From Magnaporthiopsis rhizophila (lineage: Eukaryota > Ascomycota > Sordariomycetes > Magnaporthales > Magnaporthaceae), in NCBI GenBank assembly GCA_003049465.1, contig PYSS01000014.1:124001-188000 (forward strand): a DNA stretch of 64,000 bases, read 5' to 3'. Below, piece by piece: positions 49,323-59,342 of this stretch. The notes under the pieces are model-generated. The model had not been told where the DNA came from. It saw only the letters and a list, made by a program, of their open reading frames with translations, and did no database searches. Each line of letters opens with the position of its first letter. Positions within the stretch are counted from its first letter, which is position 1. The position numbers and the translations under genes were made by a program.

Positions 49323-51391
49323 ATGTCCAGCTCCAGCAGCAACAACGATGGCGGCAAGCCCGATGCCGAGCTGTACGTGGCCGTCGTGTCGCTCGTCATC
49401 GCCCTGATCGCCCTGCTCGGGAGCGTCATGCAGGTGCTCCAGCAGTACTACGCGTCGGCCACGGGCTTCTCCAACTGCGATCGTCGGGTCATCGGCAAGT
49501 GGCACAACTACAAGGAGCGCATATTCAAGTGGAAGGAGCTGCGGTTCGAGGTCCGCTTCAAGGCCCCCGTGGTCTTTGTGTGCCCGGCCAACAACACAAA
49601 GGGGCCGGTGCCCGACGTGGTCTGGATCATCGACGGCTCTCCGGAGAGCCAGCAGGACACCATGACGGACGACCTCGACGACAAGAAGCCGAACCCCAGC
49701 CAGCCGCCGGCCGTGTCGGTCGACCAGTCGTCGGCCCTCCCGCGATTCACGCTGCGGCACCGCCCGACCAACACCAGCATCAAGCTCCAAAAGATCACCC
49801 GCGGCGCGGCATCGGACGCCACCGCCGAGAAGCGCATCCACACGGCCGACAACGAGCGGGCCACCTGGCTCACGCTGCTGACCGAGTTCCAGCGCATGGA
49901 GAGAGAGTCGGCCAGCTGGCAGGAGAGCGAGTACGCCTGGCACTCGGGCCGCACCGGGCAGCCGCGCATCACACGGCCGGCCTTCACCGACCGCAAGCTG
50001 GCCATCGCCGTGCAGGCCAAGCCGCGCAGCTGGGACACGATGCCGCCCAACATCAAGAAGCCCTACGCCACCACGACTATGTGCCACCTCGTCGAGATGG
50101 CCGCCATGCTGGGCCTGCACTGGAAGGAGTTTGACCGCTCGCGCGACAAGTACCGGGCCGAGGGCAACGGCTACGTGCTGACGGGGTCGCACCTGTCGGA
50201 CCTGGGCGTCGTCTTCAACTTTCAGATCTCGGGCAAGTGCAAGTTTGGCGACAACCGCGTCGTGCCGTCGGCCCACGTCAAGGAGTTTGCCTTTGGCCTG
50301 GTGCCCACCGTCTTCCGCACCCAGGACGATGACCGCCGTCTCGGGTCCATAGCCGAGGATCCGCGAGACCAGGGGCTGCTGCTGCTGGGGAGCACCAACG
50401 AGGTGGCCGAGACGGTGGCCTGGTTTGGGTGTAACACGCGGACGGCCGACATTCTGCGAGATGATAGCAAGAAGCACGGCCACCTGTTTCCGAGTACGTT
50501 CCCGTCCGTCCTTTTCCCTGCCTTGTATCCCACTAACACATGCCAGTCGCCTTCGAAATCCTAGGCATGCTCTCCAAGCCGCTCTACCTGCCCAACATGT
50601 CCTTCCGCATGGTGCCCAACCCGACCGTCTACACGTGGGACACCAAGTTCTTCAACCTGCGCAAGCTGCTCAAGGGCTTCAGGACCCAGCTCGACACCTC
50701 CGAGGCCGTGTCCGAATCGTTTACGGGCGTCCCTATTAAGCAGATGACCCTGCATCTGAAGCCGCTCCAAGACAAGGCCGACACGGTGTGCGACGTGCTG
50801 GAGAAGCACCTAGAAATCCGCGGCGACCTCGAATTCACGCTCGGGCTCTGCGACGCGCTCTACAAGTCCATCGAATTCTGCGACAGTTACGTGGCTGGCG
50901 TGCCAACCAAGGTCGTGCAGGTCGTGCTCCGCGAGCACGTCCAGGAGATTCTGCGCATGGTCAACCACGATGACAGTGGCGACACGGCGGGGGCCCCCAG
51001 CGGCGCCGAGGCGTCGCCCATCAGCCAGCTCATGGACGCGGCGCCCGAGGAGCGCCACACCGTCTTTATGCGCATCTACTTTGACCACGTGCTGCCGCAC
51101 GTCATCAAGACGTGCGTCCACACCATCCACCGGCGCGACACGCCCATGTTCGGCCGCGAAGGCGTCAGTTCGCCGCCTGGCTCGCCGTCAACGGACGGGA
51201 CGCCGCCCAGGCCGCGCGCGAATCGGAACCTGAGCATGGAGCTGCTGACGGTCCAGGTGACCGAGATCTGGTGCACGCTCGTCTTCCGCATGCTGTGCTG
51301 GCTGCTGCTGCACGACTTTCACAAGAACGACCGCCAGGTGTCGAGCAAGAGCGAGGTGTGGGGGAGTCGTCTGCCCGTGTACATTTGCTAG
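49323..51391 (+). CDS. Modin-like protein
   Basis: Two exons, 49323-50493 and 50547-51391, with a 53-nt intron (GTACGT, CTAAC branch). The total is 2016 nt, 671 aa. A single N-terminal TM helix (VAVVSLVIALIALLGSVMQVL) leads to QQYYASATGFSNCDRRVIGKW and FKWKELRFEVRFKAPVVFV. Further on are HTADNERATWLTLL, WDTMPPNIKKPYATTTMCHL, YRAEGNGYVLTGSHLSDLG and KKHGHLFPIAFEILGMLS. These blocks match from memory the family annotated modin in sordariomycetes, after the Podospora mod-A product linked to vegetative incompatibility and female development. Molecular function is not established. The C-terminal half is more divergent and contains a disordered Pro/Gly/Ser insert. The assignment rests on recalled similarity, not a search. 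Confidence 0.75.
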
Positions 51392-51541
51392 GAGCGTGTT
51401 CCGGGTGTGTGTGTATCTGCCGGAGCGATGCGGGGTGGCTGGTAGCGGGTGGCCGAGTGGACGAGGCATGGATACGAATTATGACATGGGATATAATGCG
51501 TGGGACTGGCGGCATGGAATTAGCGGTACAAGACTGTCAAA

Positions 51542-52312
51542 CTAGGGCCTGATCTGCCTCAGCAGGTGTCTGATAACAACATCGTGGGCCCATTTTCTGG
51601 GCTTTTCTTCCTCTGGCTTCCCGTCCGGCTCAACCTCGAGCTCAACCTGAAGCACGCCGCCCTTCCACCTCGCCGCCTGCACCGTGCACCCCACGCGCCG
51701 GGCAACGACGCTCAGCAGCTTATCTTGTCCCGACGGCAGATCCAGCAGTCGCACAGCCCTTAAACGCGGCCAGACCCCGCGCAGACCGCCTAGCAGCCCG
51801 CCCAGCCGTCCGCCGTCCAGGGCCCAGACGCCCCCGTCCGAGAAACTGCCGCGTCTGAGCTCCAGCACCTCGACGTTGGGGCACGTTGCCGCCGCGGCTG
51901 CCCACGCCTCGCTCCAGCGTGTCGAGTCGTCGTTCCTGTAACGGTCCCGCTCGCGCGCGTGCACGGCCAGGAACCGCACGGCGGCAGCGTTGGGATCGCC
52001 GATGGTGCGCAGCCACGGCAGCGTCCAGCGCGGGGACCGGGGGTCGAGCAGTTCGAAGGTGGCGTTGCCGTAGAATATGGGGGACGCCTCGGCGTGGATG
52101 GCCCGGCAGGTCGCCAGCAGTGCCAGGCGTGAGGTTCGCGGGCGGCCCGCCGGGGCGGTGCGGTAGTAGAAGGGCCAGGCGGGCCAGTGTGTCCTGAAGT
52201 GGCATTCAAGCGGGATGCGGTCGGTGGGGTCGAATAGTGCGAGGAAGTAGATGATGTTGCGGATCTCTGGCGGGAGGGAGAGGAAGCCGAGAGGAGCTGT
52301 GGCAGGGAGCAT
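51542..52312 (-). CDS. 2EXR/F-box-like domain protein
   Basis: 256 aa, single exon. The N-terminus FLSLPPEIRNIIYFLAL is the LPxEIRxxIY motif of the fungal 2EXR (formerly F-box-like) domain. It is followed by LLATCRAIHAEASPIFYGNATFEL, the second hallmark (CRxIxxEAxPxFYxNxxF), and WLRTIGDPNAAAVRFLAVH. These proteins are abundant in filamentous ascomycetes. Their role is unproven; F-box-like substrate recognition is often assumed. The C-terminal half is a family-variable helical region. The start is the only ATG before the motif. The gene is convergent with the modin-like gene, with 150 bp between stop codons. Confidence 0.85.
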   Translation of the reverse strand: MLPATAPLGFLSLPPEIRNIIYFLALFDPTDRIPLECHFRTHWPAWPFYYRTAPAGRPRTSRLALLATCRAIHAEASPIFYGNATFELLDPRSPRWTLPWLRTIGDPNAAAVRFLAVHARERDRYRNDDSTRWSEAWAAAAATCPNVEVLELRRGSFSDGGVWALDGGRLGGLLGGLRGVWPRLRAVRLLDLPSGQDKLLSVVARRVGCTVQAARWKGGVLQVELEVEPDGKPEEEKPRKWAHDVVIRHLLRQIRP

Positions 52313-52839
52313 TTTGAGTGATTTCGATGGTTTGAAAGCACTGATATTCTGATAGTTCTAGAGATATTCCGCTCTGAGAGCACCGTAGTTATATCATCGA
52401 CCTCTCTGCTACGCCTCAGGCACACGAGGCAGATAGCTAGTCGCCGCCACAGCACACTAGCGGAAATGCCGCCTGGACCATGTGCGGCTGAGCCAGGCCA
52501 GGCACCATGCGGAGCTGTGAGGACAAAGGAAATAGTAAAACACTGCTCGAAGAGGAATAGAGGCGGCGAGTCCGTCTGCCAGGACAACATCGTGGAGCGG
52601 AAAACAAGGGCAGATCGTGACAAGTCCACAACAGCTGAATTCACAAGAACCAGGACAAATCCATAACAGCGGGAATCCGTAAAGAAAACATGGCACATCC
52701 GGGAACAGCTGTCATCCTAAACAGCATGTCCGTGACAGATAAATCCATAACAACCGCAATCGTGAGAACAAGGGCAAATCTGTAACAGGAATCCAGAAGA
52801 CCTGCAACCCACAAGTCCGTAACTACATCCGCGAAAGCG
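52313..52839 (-). repeat. Degenerate repeats in intergenic region
   Basis: A 17-bp motif GYTGTTRTGGAYTTRTC (minus strand) recurs at 52619-52635, 52654-52670, 52738-52754 and, more diverged, at 52692-52709 and 52773-52789. This makes the minus strand encode similar peptide stretches, but no gene is supported. Confidence 0.45.
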
Positions 52840-55763
52840 CTATGCCACAGCGCTCTCATCATCCACAACAACCGCCGGGAATTGGTCTCCCCGACTGGCA
52901 AACGACGTTGCCGCGTTCGTCTGGCTGCCGACGTCAACGGCGCTATCGTTCTCGGCCGACTCCAGCTTGAGCTTGTTGATCGAGGCCATGGCGCTGCACA
53001 GCTTCTCCTGCTCGTCCTGCAGCTTGCGGCGCTTGGCCGCCACCTCGGGCTGCTCCGTCATCAGCTCCTCGAGCCGCGCGTCGTCCATGGTGGTGCCCGT
53101 CCTGAAGCCCAGCGACTGGTCCAGGTGGAACTCGCCCGCCAGCTTGGTCACCAGCGCCGGGATCAGCTCGGCGCCCACGGCCAGCGCGACCGAGTCGACG
53201 AACCGCCGCGCCGCTATCTGGTAGTATCCGCGGACGTAGGCGCAGACGTCCAGCTCCTTCTCGTACGGGTCCGGCCCCTGCGTCTGGAGCAGCGTCTGGC
53301 GCTCCTTGTCCTCCTCGTGCTTGTCCTGGGCCGTCATGTCTTCCAGGTTCAGCAGCGGGCCCTGCTCTTTGGGGTTACGCTGGCCGGCGAGGTGGGCGGC
53401 CCATCGATAGTGGTGCCTGCTGTGCACAAGGATCTCGTGCTCCACCTGGCGCCAGCGGTTAAAAGTGGCCGTGTCGAGCGTGTACAGCCGGCTCTTCTCG
53501 CGGTGGTGCAAGGCCGACAGCATCTGTTTCAACACGGCCTCCTGGGCGCATACGAAACGGTCGATGACCTCTTGCGCGCTGCGGAACACGGCCTTATTGT
53601 GCAAGTTGTCAAAGGAGCGAAACAGCAGCTTCTGGAGCTGCTGCTGCAGGAACCCGACAAACTGGGCCATGAACCCGTTTAGCGGGCCGTCCCAACGCCC
53701 GATCGCCTCGAGGCTGAGACCCCGCATGACCTTCACCGGCATTTCGTCGGGCACGCCGTGCTTGGTGGCGCTGCGGATCAGTTTGCGCACCTGCTCCAAC
53801 GACCGCGGCCGCGCTGCGCTGCCCGACTGGCTGGGCGCCACGCTGCCCGCCCGGCTCTCCGTCTCCTCCTTGACCACCGTCGTGTAGCGAGGCCGCTTGG
53901 GCGTGCCGAAGGCGTTGCCGTTGTCCTGGCCCTCCATGAAGGCACGGTGGTTGCGGCGGCGAGATGGGGTGTCCGGGGCCTCGTCCGAGTCCTTAACCAG
54001 ATCGACTACCTGGATGGTCCTGCTCGCCGTCGGGGTCACGGGAGGCGTGGGCCGTGGGAGCCTAGGGCCGACCTCGTTGACGATATATTTTGGCTTCAAG
54101 TTGAGGATTGCATCCCGGAACTCTTCGATCCGTGTGCCCCACGCCTTGTCGAAGTCGCTGTCCAGCTTCAGCTCCTGCTCGACCTCCTTCCGGAACGTGA
54201 ACAGGGCCTGCATCATGTCGGTGTACGGGTGCTGCGGAGTATCCGGCAGACGCTTCAGCTCCTCGTTGACGTCGCCGAGCCGGTTTTCGATCATGTCGAG
54301 GATGCCGGGAAGGCTTTGGTGGAATGCGCTGCTCAGCGTCTCGGACAAGAACACTACCAGGGCCTGCAGGCCGCAGCGCTTGCTGAACGGCTCAAACGTC
54401 CGAGGCCAACTGTTGCTGGCCTCGTCCGAGTCGCGGTAGTTGAAGTACGACTCTTCAAAGCTGTTCTGGTGCTCGAGGTCGTGGCCGGAGCCGGACAGAT
54501 CGGTGCGCTGTCGGGCCGTGATGAAAAAGCCGTGTCCAACGCTGTGCTGTTTGCCTTGCAGCATGTGCAGCCACTGGTCATGGTTGCGGCCCGATTGCGG
54601 CAGCAAATCGGCCTTGGTCATGACCCCAACCGTCCTGTCCTTGGCGCCTTTGTTGCGGATAAGGGTCAAGGTGGACGAGTTCTCGGGGTCCGCATTCATG
54701 GCCACTGCCCACATGATGATGGCGTTTTTATCCGTGATGTACTTGGTGGCAAGGTTCTCGACCATCCGGACGAGATACGACTGCTCCTCGTGCTTGGGGG
54801 TCTTGATGATGCCCGGGAGGTCGTAGAACGACAAGTCAGGGCAGCTGGGGCCCGAAATGTGCAGGGCCACCGTGTTGGGGCTGAAAGTGGCCTCGGCACT
54901 GCGTTCCTGCTCCTCGAGACGTGCCTTTTCGTGCTCCATGTCCAGAGGGCCCCGGTACATGGGGACGTACTGGCGGTAGTTGGTATCGTGGTTCAGAATG
55001 GCAACCTGCGCCCAGCCGAGGGCCATACGGATATGCTCGTCGTCCTTGACCGTGGTTGACCAGAAATCCTTGGTGACGCGGGGCTGGTCGATCCACTGGC
55101 CGAACTCTTTGTGGCGGATTCGCGGCTCGAACTTGTAATCTTGCTGGAGGGAGATCTGAAGCTTCCACGTAGGGCTTTTGGCGAGGCGGATATGCAGCGG
55201 GCATCGCGTGCACATGCCGTCGCTTTGGGGCAGCGAGATGCCGGCGATGCCCGACATGAGGGTGGACTTGCCGGAGCTCTGGTCCCCAACCAGCACCAGC
55301 GACGGCAGCGCAGCCACATGCTGGATGCCAAGCGAGTGCAGTTCGCCCAGGGTCTCACCCAAAGCGGTCAGGTTGTTGGCGATCCTGCCAAAGTTGCGCC
55401 TGAGAACCGAGTCGTTGGAGATGCTACCACCAAAGAAGGACTCGTTCTGCGGCTCCGAGCTGGCAAACTCGGACTTGACGATGGGTCTCGGCTTCGGCCG
55501 GGTCTCCATCATAATGATGTCGTCATCAACCTCCTCCGCCTCGGACGCCGCCGGAAGCGACGCAGGGGCCTGGAAGGTGCTCACGCTAGCTGTGGCAGAG
55601 ATTAGACGAGATCGGGCAATGGAGATGATGGGGACTTACGAGCGCCAGACCGGGCTGCCCGGCCTTTCGGGGAGTCGCGGACAGTGCCGGGAGAGAGGGT
55701 GCCGACCCTCGAGCCCGACGCGATGGTCTGGGCGCGCCGCTCGCTCTTGATGCGACCAGGCAT
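52840..55763 (-). CDS. Dynamin-like large GTPase (Mx/Vps1-related)
   Basis: Two exons, 55763-55640 and 55589-52840, with a 50-nt intron (GTAAGT). The total is 2874 nt, 957 aa. The first exon MPGRIKSERRAQTIASG joins in frame upstream of the GTPase. G1 VLVGDQSSGKST is at about 142-151, G2 Thr in MCTRCP, G3 YDLPG and G4 TKAD. Then come a stalk/middle domain (FHQSLPGILDMIENRLGDV), a disordered insert of about 90 residues and a C-terminal GED-like region (CAYVRGYYQIAARRFVDSVA). There is no PH or proline-rich domain, as in fungal Mx-like dynamins. It should remodel or bind membranes by GTP-driven assembly. The insert holds VVDLVKDSDE (SUMO-interacting type), VKEE, and KRPR/RRR basic clusters, so nuclear or SUMO-related regulation is possible. 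Confidence 0.92.
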
Positions 55764-56406
55764 GGCTGGGTCATAGGCTGTTTATGACGTGGGGCGTGAA
55801 GTGAGGTGGTCCGCGAGGTGCGAGGTCTGACGTGCGAGGTAGGAGGTTGGACAGCGGATGTCAAGAAGGTGGACCTGATAATGACGCCGTAGGCAGGTAC
55901 AAATTGAATCGGGCAGGGCAACAGGATAAAGGTACAGGGAATGCGCGATTGAGTATGACGAGGACAAGGTAAACGAAGGTGGTGGTTGGTTCAGGTCGAG
56001 GACAGAATTGCGAGGATTGGTTCGTGGTATGCCGTCTCGAGAAGCGCCCAGTTGGCGTTCACGGGTGTTAGTGCACCCTGCAAAATTGGCGGGTGTCGCT
56101 AGCAGAAATTATCTAAGTTGCGAGAGAAGCCCGAGGGAGCAGGGCCGGACGAAAAGTGGATCCACGGCCAGTCACGAAGGCCCTGAAGTGGTCGAGGGTC
56201 GTGAATCGGTCTATCCTTGCTGGTCACTCGAAACATGGGCTGAATCCGTGTATCCTTGCCGATTTTTGACGGGATTAGTTCATGTATCCTTGCCGAGTTT
56301 TCCCCCGAAATTTGCCCTGTTGAACTACTTGATGGTGAATGCTCCAGTGGACGTTCGCCAGGTCACCCTCCAAAGTACAGGAACCATCCACCATCGACGG
56401 AACACC

Positions 56407-56450
<44 letters not shown>

Positions 56451-56760
56451 AATGATACGGGAAAGCAAGGATATGGGGTTGGAACGACATAGAATAGACG
56501 GGAGCTGATAGAACACTGGAACGACAGGCGGGCAGGATATCCCAGCTGGCGGATGTCAACCCAGCCAAACCCATCTGGCAGTTCCGGCCCACCCCGCTCC
56601 ACCGCCAATTGATTGGCCGCCATCCGACACCGCGACACAAAATCTAACTCGAGCAGAGGCCAGAGCAGGGCCAGCCCACAAGCCAACAGGACACATCGCG
56701 GACAGGCAACGTGGACAGGCAATCGCGGACAGACGGACAGACACATCGCGAGCAAACACC
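55764..56760. other. Divergent intergenic region with poly-A tract
   Basis: Between the dynamin and GMPPA-like starts. Holds three diverged copies of TATCCTTGCYG (about 56212, 56249, 56284), an A40 tract (56409-56448), and repeated GCGGACAGRCAA-type sequence just before the GMPPA-like ATG (56697-56755). No gene is seen. Confidence 0.5.
56409..56448 (+). repeat. Poly-A tract, 40 nt
   Basis: Uninterrupted A40 in the promoter-side region of the GMPPA-like gene, about 310 bp before its start codon. Confidence 0.95.
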
Positions 56761-58244
56761 ATGTCGCTACAAATCCCCCACCGCGGCAACGGCACGCAGC
56801 ACGAGGCCGCCACAAAGGCCGTCATCCTGGTTCGCGCCCCTCCCCGGTGACGTCGTGGCTGTTACTGATGTTTCCAGGTCGGCGGCTCCTCGCGAGGCAC
56901 CCGGTTCCGGCCGCTGTCTCTGGATGTTCCCAAGGTGAGTCTCCTATATCCCTAGGCGAGTGACTCGGCTAACCAGACAGCCCCTCTTCGATGTCGCCGG
57001 TCACCCCATCATCTGGCACTGCCTGACCGCCATCGCCAAGGTCCCCTCCATCAGCGAGGTGTGCCTGATCGGCTACTACGACGAGTCCGTGTTCCGCGAC
57101 TTCATCAAGGACGCCGCGTCCGAGTTCCCCGCCCTGACCATCAAGTACCTGCGCGAGTACAAGGCCCTGGGCACCGCTGGCGGCCTGTACCACTTCCGCG
57201 ATGCCATCCTCAAGGGCCGCCCCGAGCGCCTGTTTGTGCTCAACTCGGACGTGTGCTGCTCGTTCCCGCTCAACGAGATGCTCAAGATGTTCAACGACAA
57301 GAACGCCGAGGCCGTCATCCTGGGCACCCGCGTCGGCGAGGACGCCGCCACCAACTTTGGCTGCATCGTTAGCGACGACCACACGCGCCGTGTCCTGCAC
57401 TACGTCGAGAAGCCCGAGTCGCACATCTCGAACCTGATCAACTGCGGCGTCTACCTGTTCAGCACTGACGCCATCTTCCCGTCCATCCGCACCGCCATCA
57501 AGCGCCGCACCGACCGCCCGCGCCTGGCCTCGTACCCGTCGTCGGAAAACCTCGAGGCCAGCTTCGTGCAGTACGACGAGGACGAGGGCGAGTCGCAGAA
57601 CGAGGTCATCCGCCTGGAGCAGGACATCCTGTCCGACATGGCCGACAACAAGCAGTTTTTCGTCTACGAGACCAAGGATTTCTGGCGCCAGATCAAGACG
57701 GCCGGCTCTGCCGTGCCCGCCAACGCCCTGTACCTGCAACAGGCCTGGCAGGGACAGTCCAAGGAGCTGGCCACCCCGGGCCCCAACGTGCTGGCCCCGG
57801 TCTTTATCCACCCCAGCGCCCACGTCGACCCGACCGCCAAGCTGGGGCCCAACGTTTCCATCGGCCCGCGGGCGACCATCGGTCCCGGCGTGCGCATCAA
57901 GGAGTCGATCGTGCTCGAGGACGCCGAGGTCAAGCACGACGCCTGCGTGCTGTACTCCATCATTGGTTGGGGGAGCCGCGTTGGTGCCTGGGCCCGTGTC
58001 GAGGGCACCCCGACGCCTGCCACCAGCCACAGCACCAGCATTGTCAAGGGTGGCGTCAAGGTCCAGGCCGTCACCATCCTCGGCAAGGAGTGTGGCGTGG
58101 GCGACGAGATCCGCGTGCAGAACTGCGTGTGTCTGCCGTTCAAGGAGCTGAAGAGGGTGAGTCCACTATGCTGCCACAAATCTGCACAAATCTGCACAAG
58201 CTAATGCAATGCTACAGGACGTTGCCAACGAGGTCATCATGTAG
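56761..58244 (+). CDS. GMPPA-like mannose-1-phosphate guanylyltransferase homologue
   Basis: Four exons: 56761-56829, 56878-56934, 56981-58156 and 58218-58244. The total is 1329 nt, 442 aa. The first donor is weak (GTTCGC) but gives the expected ATKAVILVGGSSRGTRFRPL. The nucleotidyltransferase domain shows GGSSRGTRFRP (nucleotide-binding loop), VPKPLFDVAGHPI, KALGTAGGLYHF, VLNSDVCCSFP and YVEKPESHISNLINCGVYLF. The C-terminus is a left-handed beta-helix of hexapeptide repeats (PTAKLGPNVSIGPRATIGPG) ending CLPFKELKRDVANEVIM. Conserved inserts and length fit GMPPA, the regulatory paralogue of the GDP-mannose pyrophosphorylase (GMPPB/Psa1). It therefore acts in cytosolic GDP-mannose supply for glycosylation, GPI anchors and wall mannan. 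The last exon has only nine codons. Confidence 0.93.
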
Positions 58245-59342
58245 GCGGGTTATACCATTGGAATTGGGATATCTAGTTCTGCACGTAGTCACCAATGAAT
58301 CGATTCTGACGTATAGTGAGGCTGTTCGTCATCTTGGGCTCCAGCCTTGGGCGGTGTCGACCAGTCGGATGCGGCGACCCCCCTCTACCCCTCATCGGGA
58401 TGGTACCGATGGCGTGGCAGCGTGGACCAATGGCAGTGCTGGGGCGCAGCGACAACGAAGCTAGCGTCGTGCCGCGGGTGAGTTGTACCTGGAGATCACG
58501 AGCCGCCATGCACATTGGCCCAGGAAACCCAAGCAGCCAGGAATAGCCTTGGAAACAGACCCGAATCAGGCCGGAACAGCCCAGGAATAGCCAGGCGACG
58601 CGCAAAAAGGACCAAAAACGCCCAGACGGCAAGACGCCGCCTTACCGACTCCCGTGGACATGAACGGCACTTGCTGCCGGAAAAATGAAAACCTTGATCG
58701 ATGGGTGCGTTGGCGGCGGTCAGCGTGCGCTTGGCGGGCTCCCTCCTTGGACGATGCGGTGAGGGCGGTGGTTGGGCCAAAAGGGGAGGCCAGGACCAGG
58801 AGCGGAGCTCTTCCGGGGACCCAACGGTCGCTGCGAGAACACGCCTAACGGTGGGACCACGGCCAATGAAGATCCATGGCGGCACTAGGACGTCTGCTAA
58901 GCCCGTCCAGTAGCGGCCAGTTTCTAAGAACCGGCTCCGCATAGAAGGGCAAATGGAAATCTTCGGCGGCTTATGCCAGCCCTCAGAGCAAGGGCATGCA
59001 TCAACGAGCAAATGGCGGCCCATTTCGTCTGGCTGCGAGGACAGCATCCCCGTCACCAGAAAGTGGAGTGACCAGCAACGGTGGAGGCCGCACCCCAGCA
59101 GCTGCAACCTCTGTCTCCCCAGCACCTGAAAGGCCCCAGCAGCTACCAGAAATTGGCTTCCCTTGACACGCCAGCACGTGAACCCGGTCCAAGGGCTGCG
59201 CTACATATGGCTGCTGCCGCCCTCAGTCTGCCTGTGAGTATCTGCATCTGCAGTCTGCAGTCTGCAGTCTGCCCTGTCTCACCCTCACAGCCTGCTTGCT
59301 GGACCAAGAAGGCTGAGAACGCATCACTTCCTGCTGGCAGTC
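58245..59342. other. Intergenic, no gene seen
   Basis: 3' flank of the GMPPA-like gene and promoter of the next gene. A CTGCAGT heptamer is repeated in tandem at about 59250-59270. No ORF is convincing. Confidence 0.45.
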
